The notes beneath the pieces were generated by a model, which saw only the letters and a list, made by a program, of their open reading frames with translations, was not told the DNA's origin and made no database searches. From NCBI GenBank assembly GCA_011042035.1, contig DQZA01000019.1:1-8013 (forward strand): DNA of 8,013 nucleotides, given 5' to 3'. Below, piece by piece: positions 1-6,760 of this stretch; positions within the stretch are counted from its first letter, which is position 1; every line of letters begins with the position of its first letter. Origin of the DNA: Desulfobacteraceae bacterium. Lineage in GTDB: Bacteria; Desulfobacterota; DSM-4660; Desulfatiglandales; Desulfatiglandaceae. Position numbers and translations under genes: made by a program.

Positions 1-2
1 CA

Positions 3-965
3 TCAGTAAAAGATGGTGGGTGTCATGTGATAAGGTTTCTTTCGGTAAGTATCCTTTTGTCCCATGTGCCAGAGAATGCAGTCTATTTCAAATGCCGGGA
101 TGTCATTGCCCATCCGCCTAAGCTCGTCTCGCAACAGTTCCACTGCCCATATGGTGTGGGCGCGTATTTCAACTTCTTCAGGGCTCCCGTGTGGGATCAG
201 TTCTTTCCCATCCACCTTTCTGGTTAGTTCCGAGTCATATTGGAGTACTCCCACATGCCTGAGCACTTGAGGCAGTTTGTAGTCGGCAAAGGCAGTGAGT
301 TGCTCGATATCGTGAAACTCCCCCCACTTTTTGCCGGCAAAGCTGGCATGGATATCTGCCGCAAGTATCTGCGCCCGTTTGTAGAAATAGACTTTCCTTC
401 CCTTGTAGGTGGAAAAATCGGCAAAAGACGTTAGATCCCTCCCTAGGGTTAAGGCCAATTGCACTGCAGATCCTTTGCAGGCATCGACCAGGAGGGCAGG
501 GCTGCCCTGCCATTTGGCCAGGAGGTAGTTCCCTAATTCTCTGATAGCCTCCAGCCTTTTTTCCATTAACTGCAGTTGGCCGTTGCCAGAGAGGATCTCT
601 TGGAGTTCCTGCATTTTCATGGAGGCAAGCCGCTCTACTTCATGAAGTGGGTGTCCTTTTTCAAATGCCCGCTTTAGGGCAGCGGCAAGACCGTAATATC
701 CTGACAGCTCTTTTCCATGATACGTGATGGTCCACCTTTCGTGTCCAGGAGGGGGCCAGAAGCAGAAGTTTATGGTGTCCAGCACAAAGAGATAAAAAAG
801 AGTTTTTTCGGTTTCGTTAAAGTAATGGTAAGTATAATCCCAGCCGGGGATATTGGGGATTTCCTTTGCTATATGGGCTGCCAGGGTTTTTATGGATTGA
901 GTATTTATACTCACATGGCGGGCGTTTTCAACAACATAGCGGATTGATTCTATCACCTGCTTCAT
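3..965 (-). CDS. Queuosine 5'-phosphate N-glycosylase/hydrolase (queuosine salvage protein, Qng1/DUF2419 family)
   Basis: A complete 320-residue protein that I recognise as the queuosine salvage family (DUF2419; human C9orf64/QNG1). Members hydrolyse queuosine 5'-monophosphate to queuine and ribose 5-phosphate, so the base from degraded tRNA can be reused; the enzyme is soluble and cytoplasmic. Family landmarks seen: LDTINFCFWP at residues 62-71, the GYYGLAAALKRA helix (89-100), FADYKLPQVLRHVGVL (226-241), the acidic EEVEIRA segment (263-269), D295 before the conserved tryptophan (W299), and the family-typical C-terminal PYH...FY (311-320). Asp228 and Asp295 are likely active-site acids by family analogy. 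Length is normal for the family. The ATG lies 9 bp after the transketolase stop and has no clear Shine-Dalgarno sequence, which suggests coupled translation or reinitiation. I see no signal peptide or membrane segment. Family assignment is confident; the exact substrate is inferred. Confidence 0.88.
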   Translation of the reverse strand: MKQVIESIRYVVENARHVSINTQSIKTLAAHIAKEIPNIPGWDYTYHYFNETEKTLFYLFVLDTINFCFWPPPGHERWTITYHGKELSGYYGLAAALKRAFEKGHPLHEVERLASMKMQELQEILSGNGQLQLMEKRLEAIRELGNYLLAKWQGSPALLVDACKGSAVQLALTLGRDLTSFADFSTYKGRKVYFYKRAQILAADIHASFAGKKWGEFHDIEQLTAFADYKLPQVLRHVGVLQYDSELTRKVDGKELIPHGSPEEVEIRAHTIWAVELLRDELRRMGNDIPAFEIDCILWHMGQKDTYRKKPYHMTPTIFY

Positions 966-974
966 GGCCTATGA

Positions 975-2978
975 TCATTCGGCACCAATAAGGGAAACTG
1001 CCTCATCAACAATGCGGGCCGAGGTGATACCGAATTTTTCATACAGGATCTTATAAGGGGCTGATGCTCCGAACCGATCGATGCCGATAATTTTCCCTTT
1101 ACCGCCTATGTATTTATGCCAGCCGTGAGTTGCCCCTGCCTCGATAGCGATCTTTGCCGCGGGCCTTGGGATAACCTCTTCTTTGTATTCTTGAGGTTGC
1201 TCATCAAACAGCTCCCACGAGGGCATACTCACCACGCGGGTTCCAACCCCTCTTTCTGCAAGGTCTTCAGCCGCTTCAAGGGCTATGGGTACCTCTGAGC
1301 CCGTGGCGATCAGCACGAGTTGCGGTTCGCCATCGCCCCATTGCTTCAAGACATAGGCACCCTTCTCAAGCCCTTGCGCAGGGCCATACTCGGTTCGATC
1401 TAATATTGGAACGGCCTGGCGGGTTAGAGCAAGTGCCACAGGTCCCTCGCTTTTTATGGCCACCTTCCATGCCACGGCAGTCTCATTGGCATCGGCGGGT
1501 CGTATCACCGTCAGGTTGGGTATGGCCCTGAGGGCACTAAGCTGCTCAATGGGCTGATGCGTGGGACCGTCTTCTCCAAGACCAATGCTGTCGTGGGTGA
1601 AAACGTAAATGACTTTAAGCCCCATGAGAGCGGCAAGGCGAATAGCTGGCCTCATGTAGTCTGAAAAGACCAGGAACGTTCCTCCATATGGTATGAGGCC
1701 ACCATGGAGCGCCATGCCGTTCAAAATACCACCCATGGCGTGCTCCCTCACGCCGAACCTCAAATTCCTCCCTTCATAGGCCTCTGCCTGGAAGTCTTTG
1801 GAGGATTTGATTAGGGTCTTGTTGGAGGGGCCAAGATCGGCGGAACCACCCATGAGGTTCTCTATGCTATCAGCCAATGCGTTTAGCACAGTGCCAGATG
1901 CGGCCCTCGTGGCGATCCCTTTGGTGTCAGGTTCAAAGGATGGTATCACCTTATCCCAGTCACCATCTGGTTCGTCTTGTATCCAGAGAGTGAATTTCTT
2001 GGCCAAATTGGGGTGGGCCTTTTGATAGCTATCGAACCTTTCTTGCCATTTCTTTTCCAGTTCAGCACCCTTTGATCGTGCCTCTCTAAAGTGATCCAAA
2101 ACTTCCTGAGGTACATAGAAGGATGGCTCCTTTGGCCAACCGAGATTTTCTTTTGTTCTTAAGATTTCTTCGGCCCCAAGAGGCTCACCATGTGACGATG
2201 GGTCATCCTGCTTGCCCGGGCTGCCAAAGCCAATGTGGGTGCGTATGGCGATAAGTGAAGGCCTATCGGTTTCAGCCCTTGCATTCATAATTGCGTTTCC
2301 GATGGCATCCAGGTCATTGCCATTATCCACTGTTTGGACATGCCAGCCGTACGCCTCAAACCTGGCGCAGCGGTCTTCCGTAAATGTAATATCAGTTGGT
2401 CCCTCTATGGATATGTGGTTGTCATCGTATAAATAAATAAGTTTTCCAAGACGCAAGTGCGCTGCCAGGGATGCAGCTTCATGGGATATACCCTCCATGA
2501 GATCCCCGTCACTCACTATCGCATAGGTATAATGATCAACGATTTCGGCCCCTGGGCGATTGAACACAGCAGCAAGGTGCCTCTCTGCTATTGCCATACC
2601 AACACCGTTGGCAAAGCCCTGCCCCAATGGTCCAGTAGTGGTCTCTACTCCGGGCGTAATGCCATATTCCGGGTGTCCGGGTGTCTTGCTTCCCCACTGG
2701 CGAAAGTTCTTCAGGTCTTCCAGGGAAAGATCATAGCCGGTAAGGTACAGGAGGCTATAAAGCAGCATGGAGCCGTGTCCGGCAGAGAGTACGAAACGGT
2801 CCCTGTCAGGCCATGAGGGATTTCGGGGGTTGTGTCGCAAGAATTTGGTCCAGAGCACATAAGCCATGGGGGCGGCCCCCATGGGCATGCCTGGATGGCC
2901 CGAATTGGCCTTTTGGACAGAGTCGGCAGAAAGCATCCGTATGGTGTTAATGCAGAGTTCGTCTAGACTTGTGGCCAT
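975..2978 (-). CDS. tkt: Transketolase
   Basis: A full-length (667-residue) thiamine-diphosphate transketolase of the non-oxidative pentose phosphate pathway, moving two-carbon ketol units between sugar phosphates such as xylulose 5-phosphate and ribose 5-phosphate; cytoplasmic homodimer. The three usual domains are present. Residues corresponding to the E. coli active site can all be found: H28 in SGHPG, H68, H102, the diphosphate/metal motif SDGDLMEG with D157 and N187, H263, R358, S385, the activating glutamate E412 in GVREHAM, F438, H462, D470, H474 and R520. The motif reads SDG rather than GDG, a variant I believe occurs in other transketolases. The start is supported by a purine-rich AAAGGAGA (2991-2998, minus strand), about 12 nt before the ATG and so slightly far. 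The queuosine salvage gene follows after 9 bp, so the two are probably co-transcribed. Confidence 0.98.
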   Translation of the reverse strand: MATSLDELCINTIRMLSADSVQKANSGHPGMPMGAAPMAYVLWTKFLRHNPRNPSWPDRDRFVLSAGHGSMLLYSLLYLTGYDLSLEDLKNFRQWGSKTPGHPEYGITPGVETTTGPLGQGFANGVGMAIAERHLAAVFNRPGAEIVDHYTYAIVSDGDLMEGISHEAASLAAHLRLGKLIYLYDDNHISIEGPTDITFTEDRCARFEAYGWHVQTVDNGNDLDAIGNAIMNARAETDRPSLIAIRTHIGFGSPGKQDDPSSHGEPLGAEEILRTKENLGWPKEPSFYVPQEVLDHFREARSKGAELEKKWQERFDSYQKAHPNLAKKFTLWIQDEPDGDWDKVIPSFEPDTKGIATRAASGTVLNALADSIENLMGGSADLGPSNKTLIKSSKDFQAEAYEGRNLRFGVREHAMGGILNGMALHGGLIPYGGTFLVFSDYMRPAIRLAALMGLKVIYVFTHDSIGLGEDGPTHQPIEQLSALRAIPNLTVIRPADANETAVAWKVAIKSEGPVALALTRQAVPILDRTEYGPAQGLEKGAYVLKQWGDGEPQLVLIATGSEVPIALEAAEDLAERGVGTRVVSMPSWELFDEQPQEYKEEVIPRPAAKIAIEAGATHGWHKYIGGKGKIIGIDRFGASAPYKILYEKFGITSARIVDEAVSLIGAE

Positions 2979-2990
2979 CGGCTGTGTGTG

Positions 2991-2998
2991 TCTCCTTT
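2991..2998 (-). promoter_or_regulatory. Ribosome binding site of tkt
   Basis: On the minus strand this reads AAAGGAGA, a good Shine-Dalgarno match, 12 nt before the transketolase ATG. The spacer is a CA-rich run (ACACACACA), so the spacing is at the long end. It supports the assigned start. Confidence 0.7.
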
Positions 2999-3260
2999 CT
3001 CAATGTTTTTCCGCAGTCCGTAAGATTCGATCTGGGCACACCTTTACATCAACTTTCCTCCGGTTTCAAGGACGATTTATAGGTAGAGGCAGGCAGCCTG
3101 CGCCCAGCGAGCAGAAGCGCTCCTCGAAATTGTGGGCCTGAATTTGGGCGATTGCTTGGCGGATTCTCTGAACTATTTGACGATAATCTATGGGTGGGGG
3201 AGCAATGGATGGGAGGCCGAAATTCTGCCCGTTTTTCATCATATGATAAACCCGAGCTGA

Positions 3261-3295
3261 AGTGCTTGCCTTGTCTCATGGGCAGGGCAAGCATT
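3261..3295 (-). terminator. Strong stem-loop after the molybdoenzyme gene (possible terminator without U-tract)
   Basis: The arms 3263-3275 and 3281-3293 pair over 13 bp with two G-U pairs around a 5-nt loop. The outer eight pairs (TGCTTGCC with GGCAAGCA) are perfect. It begins about 44 nt after the stop codon of the fusion gene, where a terminator or an mRNA 3' end-protecting hairpin is expected. No run of U follows on the minus strand, so it is not a canonical intrinsic terminator. It could act with Rho, stabilise the transcript, or be a repeated intergenic palindrome. Confidence 0.4.
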
Positions 3296-3338
3296 CAGCC
3301 CGGTTACAAGCCATTTTTTCTAAGGAATAGAGGTGGGC

Positions 3339-6182
3339 CTAAAGCTTTTCAACCCTGGTTTTTATATATTTCAGCAGTGGAGTGCCCCCAATTTTCTCTG
3401 TATAATTGGGTTTCATGATGCCCGCAGCGTTGACCCCTCCAAATTGGGGGTATCTAGGATCACCCTCCAGTCCACGGATATGTCCAAAGCCTCCGGCAGC
3501 TCCCAGGACCCCTCGCATAATGTCCCAGGTAACATGAGCTCTCATCTCCACTTCGCCCCATGGGGATTTAAGCCTAACTTTATCTCCCCCTTTGATTCCC
3601 AGCTCTTGGGCATCCAGCGTATTAATCCACAGTGGATTAGTGCTCTCGCCTTTCATCAACTGATAATTGTTAAAGGTAGAAGAGTGCTCATGTAAAAACA
3701 GTCTGAAGTTCCCAAAAACAAAGGGGTATTCTTCGTCAGGTAATAAATCAGGGTCGGGTTCTTTGTAATCAGGAAGGGGATCTACGCCCTTTTCCTTGGC
3801 CACAGGATTCAGGAAGTTGTACTTACCTGTCACTGTCTTCCCTGAGGAACCATAACCATCAGGCACGTTTAAAGACCCCCATTTCTTGTATTTATAATAT
3901 TCTGCTTCGTCTGTGATAATAAATCCTTTGTTTTTGAGCTCTTCAAAAGACCAAGGAGTGCCCGCCAATTGATTTCGTTCCACCTCCTCCACATCCTTCC
4001 AAGGGAAATATTTGCCAAGGCCAAGCCTCTTTGCCAGTTCCACTATGATCCAAAATATTGGTCTTGAATCATACATGGGTTTTACTACTTCTGCATAATA
4101 TGCTATGAATGCTTCATATAACCAATCCGCCTTGACCTGGCTCTGCTCGAGCCACGTGGCGTCAGGAAGAACCACATCACTGAGCAACGCTGTATTACAC
4201 ATGTATGCATCAATGGTGGCAACAAATTCCATTTTTTGAATAGCCTTGGTGATAGCTTCCTGGTTCCCCCAGGAAAGAATAGGATCACCGAAATAATTGA
4301 TTATCCCTTTAAGTTTTCCTGCTTTTACATCAGCCAAAAGGTGTGCAGGTGCCCATCCCGACCAGATGCCAAATTTATTTAACTTTGGAGCGCCAGCGGC
4401 AGGTGGCTTTTCCTGGCCTTCGCCCCAGGGAGATTTGAGTTTGCGCTTGAAAGGCAGAGAAGGCCCACCAGGTGCGTCAAAGGTTCCACATAGGCCATTG
4501 AGGGCCTGAATGGCTGCGGTACCATACATGCCGTTATCAACCTGGGCAAGACCGGTCCAGGATATGCATCCCTTGTTTTTGGCCATAGCAAATTCCTTCG
4601 CTATACGCTCAATGGTCTCTGGAGGCACCCCACTGATTTTGCCTGCCCACTCAGGATCCCTTACAATGCCGTCCTCTTCACCCATGACCCTTTTTTTGAA
4701 CTCCTCAAAGCCTGTAGTCCAGTTCTCAACAAAATCTTTGTCATAAAGCTCGTTTTTGATGATTACATAAGCCATTGCCAAGGCCACTGCGGCATCGGTT
4801 CCGGGCTTGACAGGGATCCACTCAGTTGCCACACTTGCGGTCTCTGATCTCCGTGGGTCAAAGACCACCAGCTTGGCCCCGCGCTTGATTGCTGCCCTCA
4901 ACTGAGCGGTTTTACGCTGTCCATAAGAGGTAGCCAACTCATTCATGCCAAAGTGCAGAATATAATCCGACTCTTCGTAGTTGATCCACGGCCTTTTATC
5001 ATTCAAATTGTGTTCATTGGCCATGCGATTGGAATTATCGCACATGGGCCGATGGGTTGTTTTGGGACAGCCAAGGTGATCAAAGAGTGCTTCAGTTATG
5101 TTGTTGAGCCAATCATTCCCTCTCATAAAACCGAATTTACTATGTTCTATATTAGTTAGGGCCTCAGCCACCCTGTCGAGCGCCTCATCCCATGTGGCCT
5201 TGCGGAAGCGATTCCCTTCCCTAATCAGGGGAGCCTTGAGCCTGTAAGCAGAGTAGAGGTGTTTGGAGGCAGCGGCACCCTTAGGGCAAAGCCTCCCACC
5301 GCTCTTGGGGTCGCCTTGGAGTCCGCTGGTACCTATCAAGATTCCGTCCTCGAGTTTTGCAGTCATGCCGCATAACGCCCCACAGGTATAGCAATGGGTT
5401 GGCACGGTCTTTGATGGCTCTGGATCTTGTGCTCCTTGGCTAAGGGTTTTGTATTCTGGTGGCAAATTTAGGAATTCGAAGGCTGGAAGCATTTTGTTCG
5501 TTACCTCTTGAGCTTTGGTATCTCCTCCAATAGTGGAGCTCTCGCACGTCACGACTCCCCTAGTGAAATGCCCCAAGCCTTGATAAAAATTCGAGGTGAG
5601 CTCTGAAGGAGTATTCAAGATGTCTCGGGATGAGCTGCCATTGGAAGGTGTAGCTGCAATAAGTTGATCACAAAGACTTGGGACCCATTTTGAAAATTTA
5701 TTCTGAAAGAAATCTAGGTACAAATCGCTGTCACCGTTTTCAAGTACGTACCGAAGAAATTCCATTTGAACTGCAATATGCTCTTCCAGATCCTTGTATT
5801 CGGGTGACTTGTGAACACCGGCCTTGCGGAAATATTCCCTCAGCTCGAAGACAGGTTTTTGCATGACGATTGGTTCGCCGCTCCTGATGGGGGATTCGTA
5901 AGGAAATATAGGATTTGGCCCGGCGTTAAGAAAAAGATCCGCGTAATCGAAGCGGAGCTCTTTATAAAGCTTCTCAGCCGGTCCACTTCTTAGATATGCG
6001 GTTATCATCTCTGACCCGCATATGAGCTCCTCAAATTCACATCCTTTTACGGCTTTATCAAGGGTGTTCAGGAACTCGTCCTTCTGCATGGCAGCGATCA
6101 GGTCGAGGGATATTTCATCGCGATAAAGAATTGAGAGAAACTGATACCTCTTGGCCACAGATTTTATCAATTCTTGATTCAT
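3339..6182 (-). CDS. TorD-like chaperone fused to a 4Fe-4S bis-MGD molybdo/tungsto-oxidoreductase catalytic subunit (Psr/Phs-like)
   Basis: A 947-residue protein with two parts. Residues 1 to about 180 resemble the TorD/DmsD chaperone family: an FDYADLFLNAGPN segment (78-90), PYES (94-97), an R-S-G-E turn (100-103) and HIAVQMEFLRY (135-145). Residues about 181-258 are a polar linker. From 260 to the end is a DMSO-reductase-superfamily catalytic subunit: [4Fe-4S] cysteines C264, C267, C271 and C299, followed by the conserved lysine K301; probable Mo/W ligand C381 in RPMCDNSNR; FDPRRSETA (441-449) and PGTDAA (460-465) for cofactor binding; SDVVLP (668-673); and a C-terminal molybdopterin-dinucleotide domain from about 815. 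The catalytic half looks most like the polysulfide/thiosulfate reductase group, but I cannot name the substrate or tell molybdenum from tungsten. There is no Tat signal, so the enzyme is probably cytoplasmic. No partner subunits are encoded nearby. GGAGGT lies 9 nt before the ATG, a firm start. No frameshift is seen. Confidence 0.9.
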   Translation of the reverse strand: MNQELIKSVAKRYQFLSILYRDEISLDLIAAMQKDEFLNTLDKAVKGCEFEELICGSEMITAYLRSGPAEKLYKELRFDYADLFLNAGPNPIFPYESPIRSGEPIVMQKPVFELREYFRKAGVHKSPEYKDLEEHIAVQMEFLRYVLENGDSDLYLDFFQNKFSKWVPSLCDQLIAATPSNGSSSRDILNTPSELTSNFYQGLGHFTRGVVTCESSTIGGDTKAQEVTNKMLPAFEFLNLPPEYKTLSQGAQDPEPSKTVPTHCYTCGALCGMTAKLEDGILIGTSGLQGDPKSGGRLCPKGAAASKHLYSAYRLKAPLIREGNRFRKATWDEALDRVAEALTNIEHSKFGFMRGNDWLNNITEALFDHLGCPKTTHRPMCDNSNRMANEHNLNDKRPWINYEESDYILHFGMNELATSYGQRKTAQLRAAIKRGAKLVVFDPRRSETASVATEWIPVKPGTDAAVALAMAYVIIKNELYDKDFVENWTTGFEEFKKRVMGEEDGIVRDPEWAGKISGVPPETIERIAKEFAMAKNKGCISWTGLAQVDNGMYGTAAIQALNGLCGTFDAPGGPSLPFKRKLKSPWGEGQEKPPAAGAPKLNKFGIWSGWAPAHLLADVKAGKLKGIINYFGDPILSWGNQEAITKAIQKMEFVATIDAYMCNTALLSDVVLPDATWLEQSQVKADWLYEAFIAYYAEVVKPMYDSRPIFWIIVELAKRLGLGKYFPWKDVEEVERNQLAGTPWSFEELKNKGFIITDEAEYYKYKKWGSLNVPDGYGSSGKTVTGKYNFLNPVAKEKGVDPLPDYKEPDPDLLPDEEYPFVFGNFRLFLHEHSSTFNNYQLMKGESTNPLWINTLDAQELGIKGGDKVRLKSPWGEVEMRAHVTWDIMRGVLGAAGGFGHIRGLEGDPRYPQFGGVNAAGIMKPNYTEKIGGTPLLKYIKTRVEKL
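5490..5508 (-). promoter_or_regulatory. Possible internal ribosome binding site and start (Met231) within the fusion gene
   Basis: On the minus strand AGAGGT (rc of 5503-5508) stands 10 nt before an in-frame ATG (5492-5490), which encodes Met231. Initiation here would give a 717-residue protein that lacks the chaperone domain and starts 33 residues before the first iron-sulfur cysteine, about where a stand-alone catalytic subunit would begin. This is a sequence match only; such matches can arise by chance inside genes. Confidence 0.3.
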
Positions 6183-6191
6183 AGAACAGCT

Positions 6192-6197
6192 ACCTCC
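6192..6197 (-). promoter_or_regulatory. Ribosome binding site of the TorD-molybdoenzyme fusion gene
   Basis: The minus strand reads GGAGGT, a full-strength Shine-Dalgarno sequence, with a 9-nt spacer before the ATG at 6182. It fixes the start so that the chaperone-like domain is part of the translated product. Confidence 0.85.
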
Positions 6198-6228
6198 GTT
6201 ATCTTTAGTTAGGGTATGTGGCTGAATT

Positions 6229-6248
6229 CCGATCGCATATTGGATCGG
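6229..6248. promoter_or_regulatory. Perfect inverted repeat CCGATC-N8-GATCGG upstream of the molybdoenzyme gene
   Basis: Two perfect 6-bp half-sites separated by 8 bp, 47-66 bp upstream of the fusion gene ATG. The layout (20 bp in all) suits the operator of a dimeric helix-turn-helix regulator near the promoter or in the leader; it could instead form a short RNA hairpin. No cognate regulator gene is in the window. Confidence 0.35.
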
Positions 6249-6677
6249 TCGCCACAGGTAATTCCACTTAGAAGCAAAAGTGTATAAGGCCAGCTAAACC
6301 GAACTATGTGAAATCTTGCCCAAAATCCAATTTCAATTACGGCCAGGAGAATATCTGCTTGCCCAAGGCCGAAGCATGGCAAATGGAATAAACCGTTTCC
6401 CTGCGCCGGGGTCTCAAAAGGCAATCTGAATCAACAAACAGCTTTTTTGCTTCGCCAGAAGAATGCCACGGTCTTGCCGGTTGGGCTCTATGACATGCAT
6501 AATAGTATCAACTAATTACCAAATAGTTTAGCCGCTTAATTTAGCCCCCATTGGCCCGAAGGTCAAGGTAAAAGCCTGCTTTTGAGGGCAATTGCATTGA
6601 TCTCTTCCTTTTCGGCCCATAACATTTGTGCTGATCCAGGCTGAAGGCGTTCTTCCTGGCAAAGGTCTGGGTTTTTC

Positions 6678-6705
6678 TTGACTTTTGGCACCATAAGGGT
6701 AGGTT
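6678..6705 (+). promoter_or_regulatory. Candidate sigma-70-type promoter of the lipoprotein gene
   Basis: TTGACT (6678-6683) matches five of six consensus -35 bases. A 16-bp spacer leads to TAGGTT (6700-6705), a weak -10. A start near 6712 would leave a leader of about 50 nt before the ATG. The -10 is poor, so this is only a candidate. Confidence 0.3.
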
Positions 6706-6760
6706 AACGCTGAGAGATCAATTAAAAAGGCTGACATCTGATTCAAATGGGGGGAGAGAG

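Larger units (their letters stand above)
2979..3338 (-). other. Non-coding region between the molybdoenzyme and tkt
   Basis: These 360 bp hold no convincing gene in either direction. Toward tkt there are a near-palindrome GCAGGCAGCCTGC (3089-3101) and a possible weak minus-strand promoter: TTGAAA (rc of 3067-3072), 17 bp, then TAAAGG (rc of 3044-3049). Further out are the perfect palindrome ATCATATGAT (3238-3247), which contains TATGAT, a good -10-like hexamer on the minus strand but without a matching -35, and a strong stem-loop at 3261-3295 listed separately. The size of the gap and the stem-loop suggest that tkt has its own promoter rather than being read through from the molybdoenzyme gene. 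This is inference from sequence only. Confidence 0.5.
6183..6760. other. Divergent intergenic control region
   Basis: These 578 bp separate two genes pointing away from each other and should hold promoters for both. I found no credible coding sequence: the only small open frames begin with TTG, lack ribosome binding sites and resemble no family. Items of note are the inverted repeat at 6229-6248, a promoter-like pair facing the lipoprotein gene at 6678-6705, another plus-strand pair TTGCCG (6474-6479) and CATAAT (6498-6503) with an 18-bp spacer, and an AT-rich stretch around 6496-6540. An unrecognised small RNA or remnant of a lost gene cannot be excluded. Confidence 0.5.

Noticed and set aside
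2457..2816. 119-codon open frame on the plus strand inside tkt
   Set aside because: It is antisense to a conserved part of transketolase and has no recognisable domain; a shadow of the real gene.
3049..3294. 81-codon minus-strand open frame between the fusion gene and tkt
   Set aside because: Its composition is rich in Ser, Pro and Arg with no domain, its start falls inside the strong hairpin, and it has no ribosome binding site.
5387..5642. Possibility that the chaperone-enzyme fusion is a sequencing or frameshift artefact
   Set aside because: The linker is one open frame over about 80 codons with no stop codon and no homopolymer run at the junction; still worth confirming with reads.
6183..6360. 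A molybdenum-cofactor riboswitch in the leader of the molybdoenzyme gene
   Set aside because: I could not lay out the conserved stems and sequence of that RNA; only a short inverted repeat is seen. A covariance search would decide.
6209..6424. 71-codon minus-strand open frame just upstream of the molybdoenzyme gene, with a hydrophobic middle
   Set aside because: It starts with TTG, has no ribosome binding site and no recognisable family, and it covers the likely promoter region of the next gene.
6686..6700. TGGCAC resembling the -24 element of a sigma-54 promoter ahead of the lipoprotein gene
   Set aside because: The required GC of the -12 element is missing at the correct spacing (the bases there are GGGT).
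6528..6746. 72-codon minus-strand open frame in the divergent region
   Set aside because: TTG start without a Shine-Dalgarno sequence, low-complexity composition, and overlap with the probable lipoprotein promoter.
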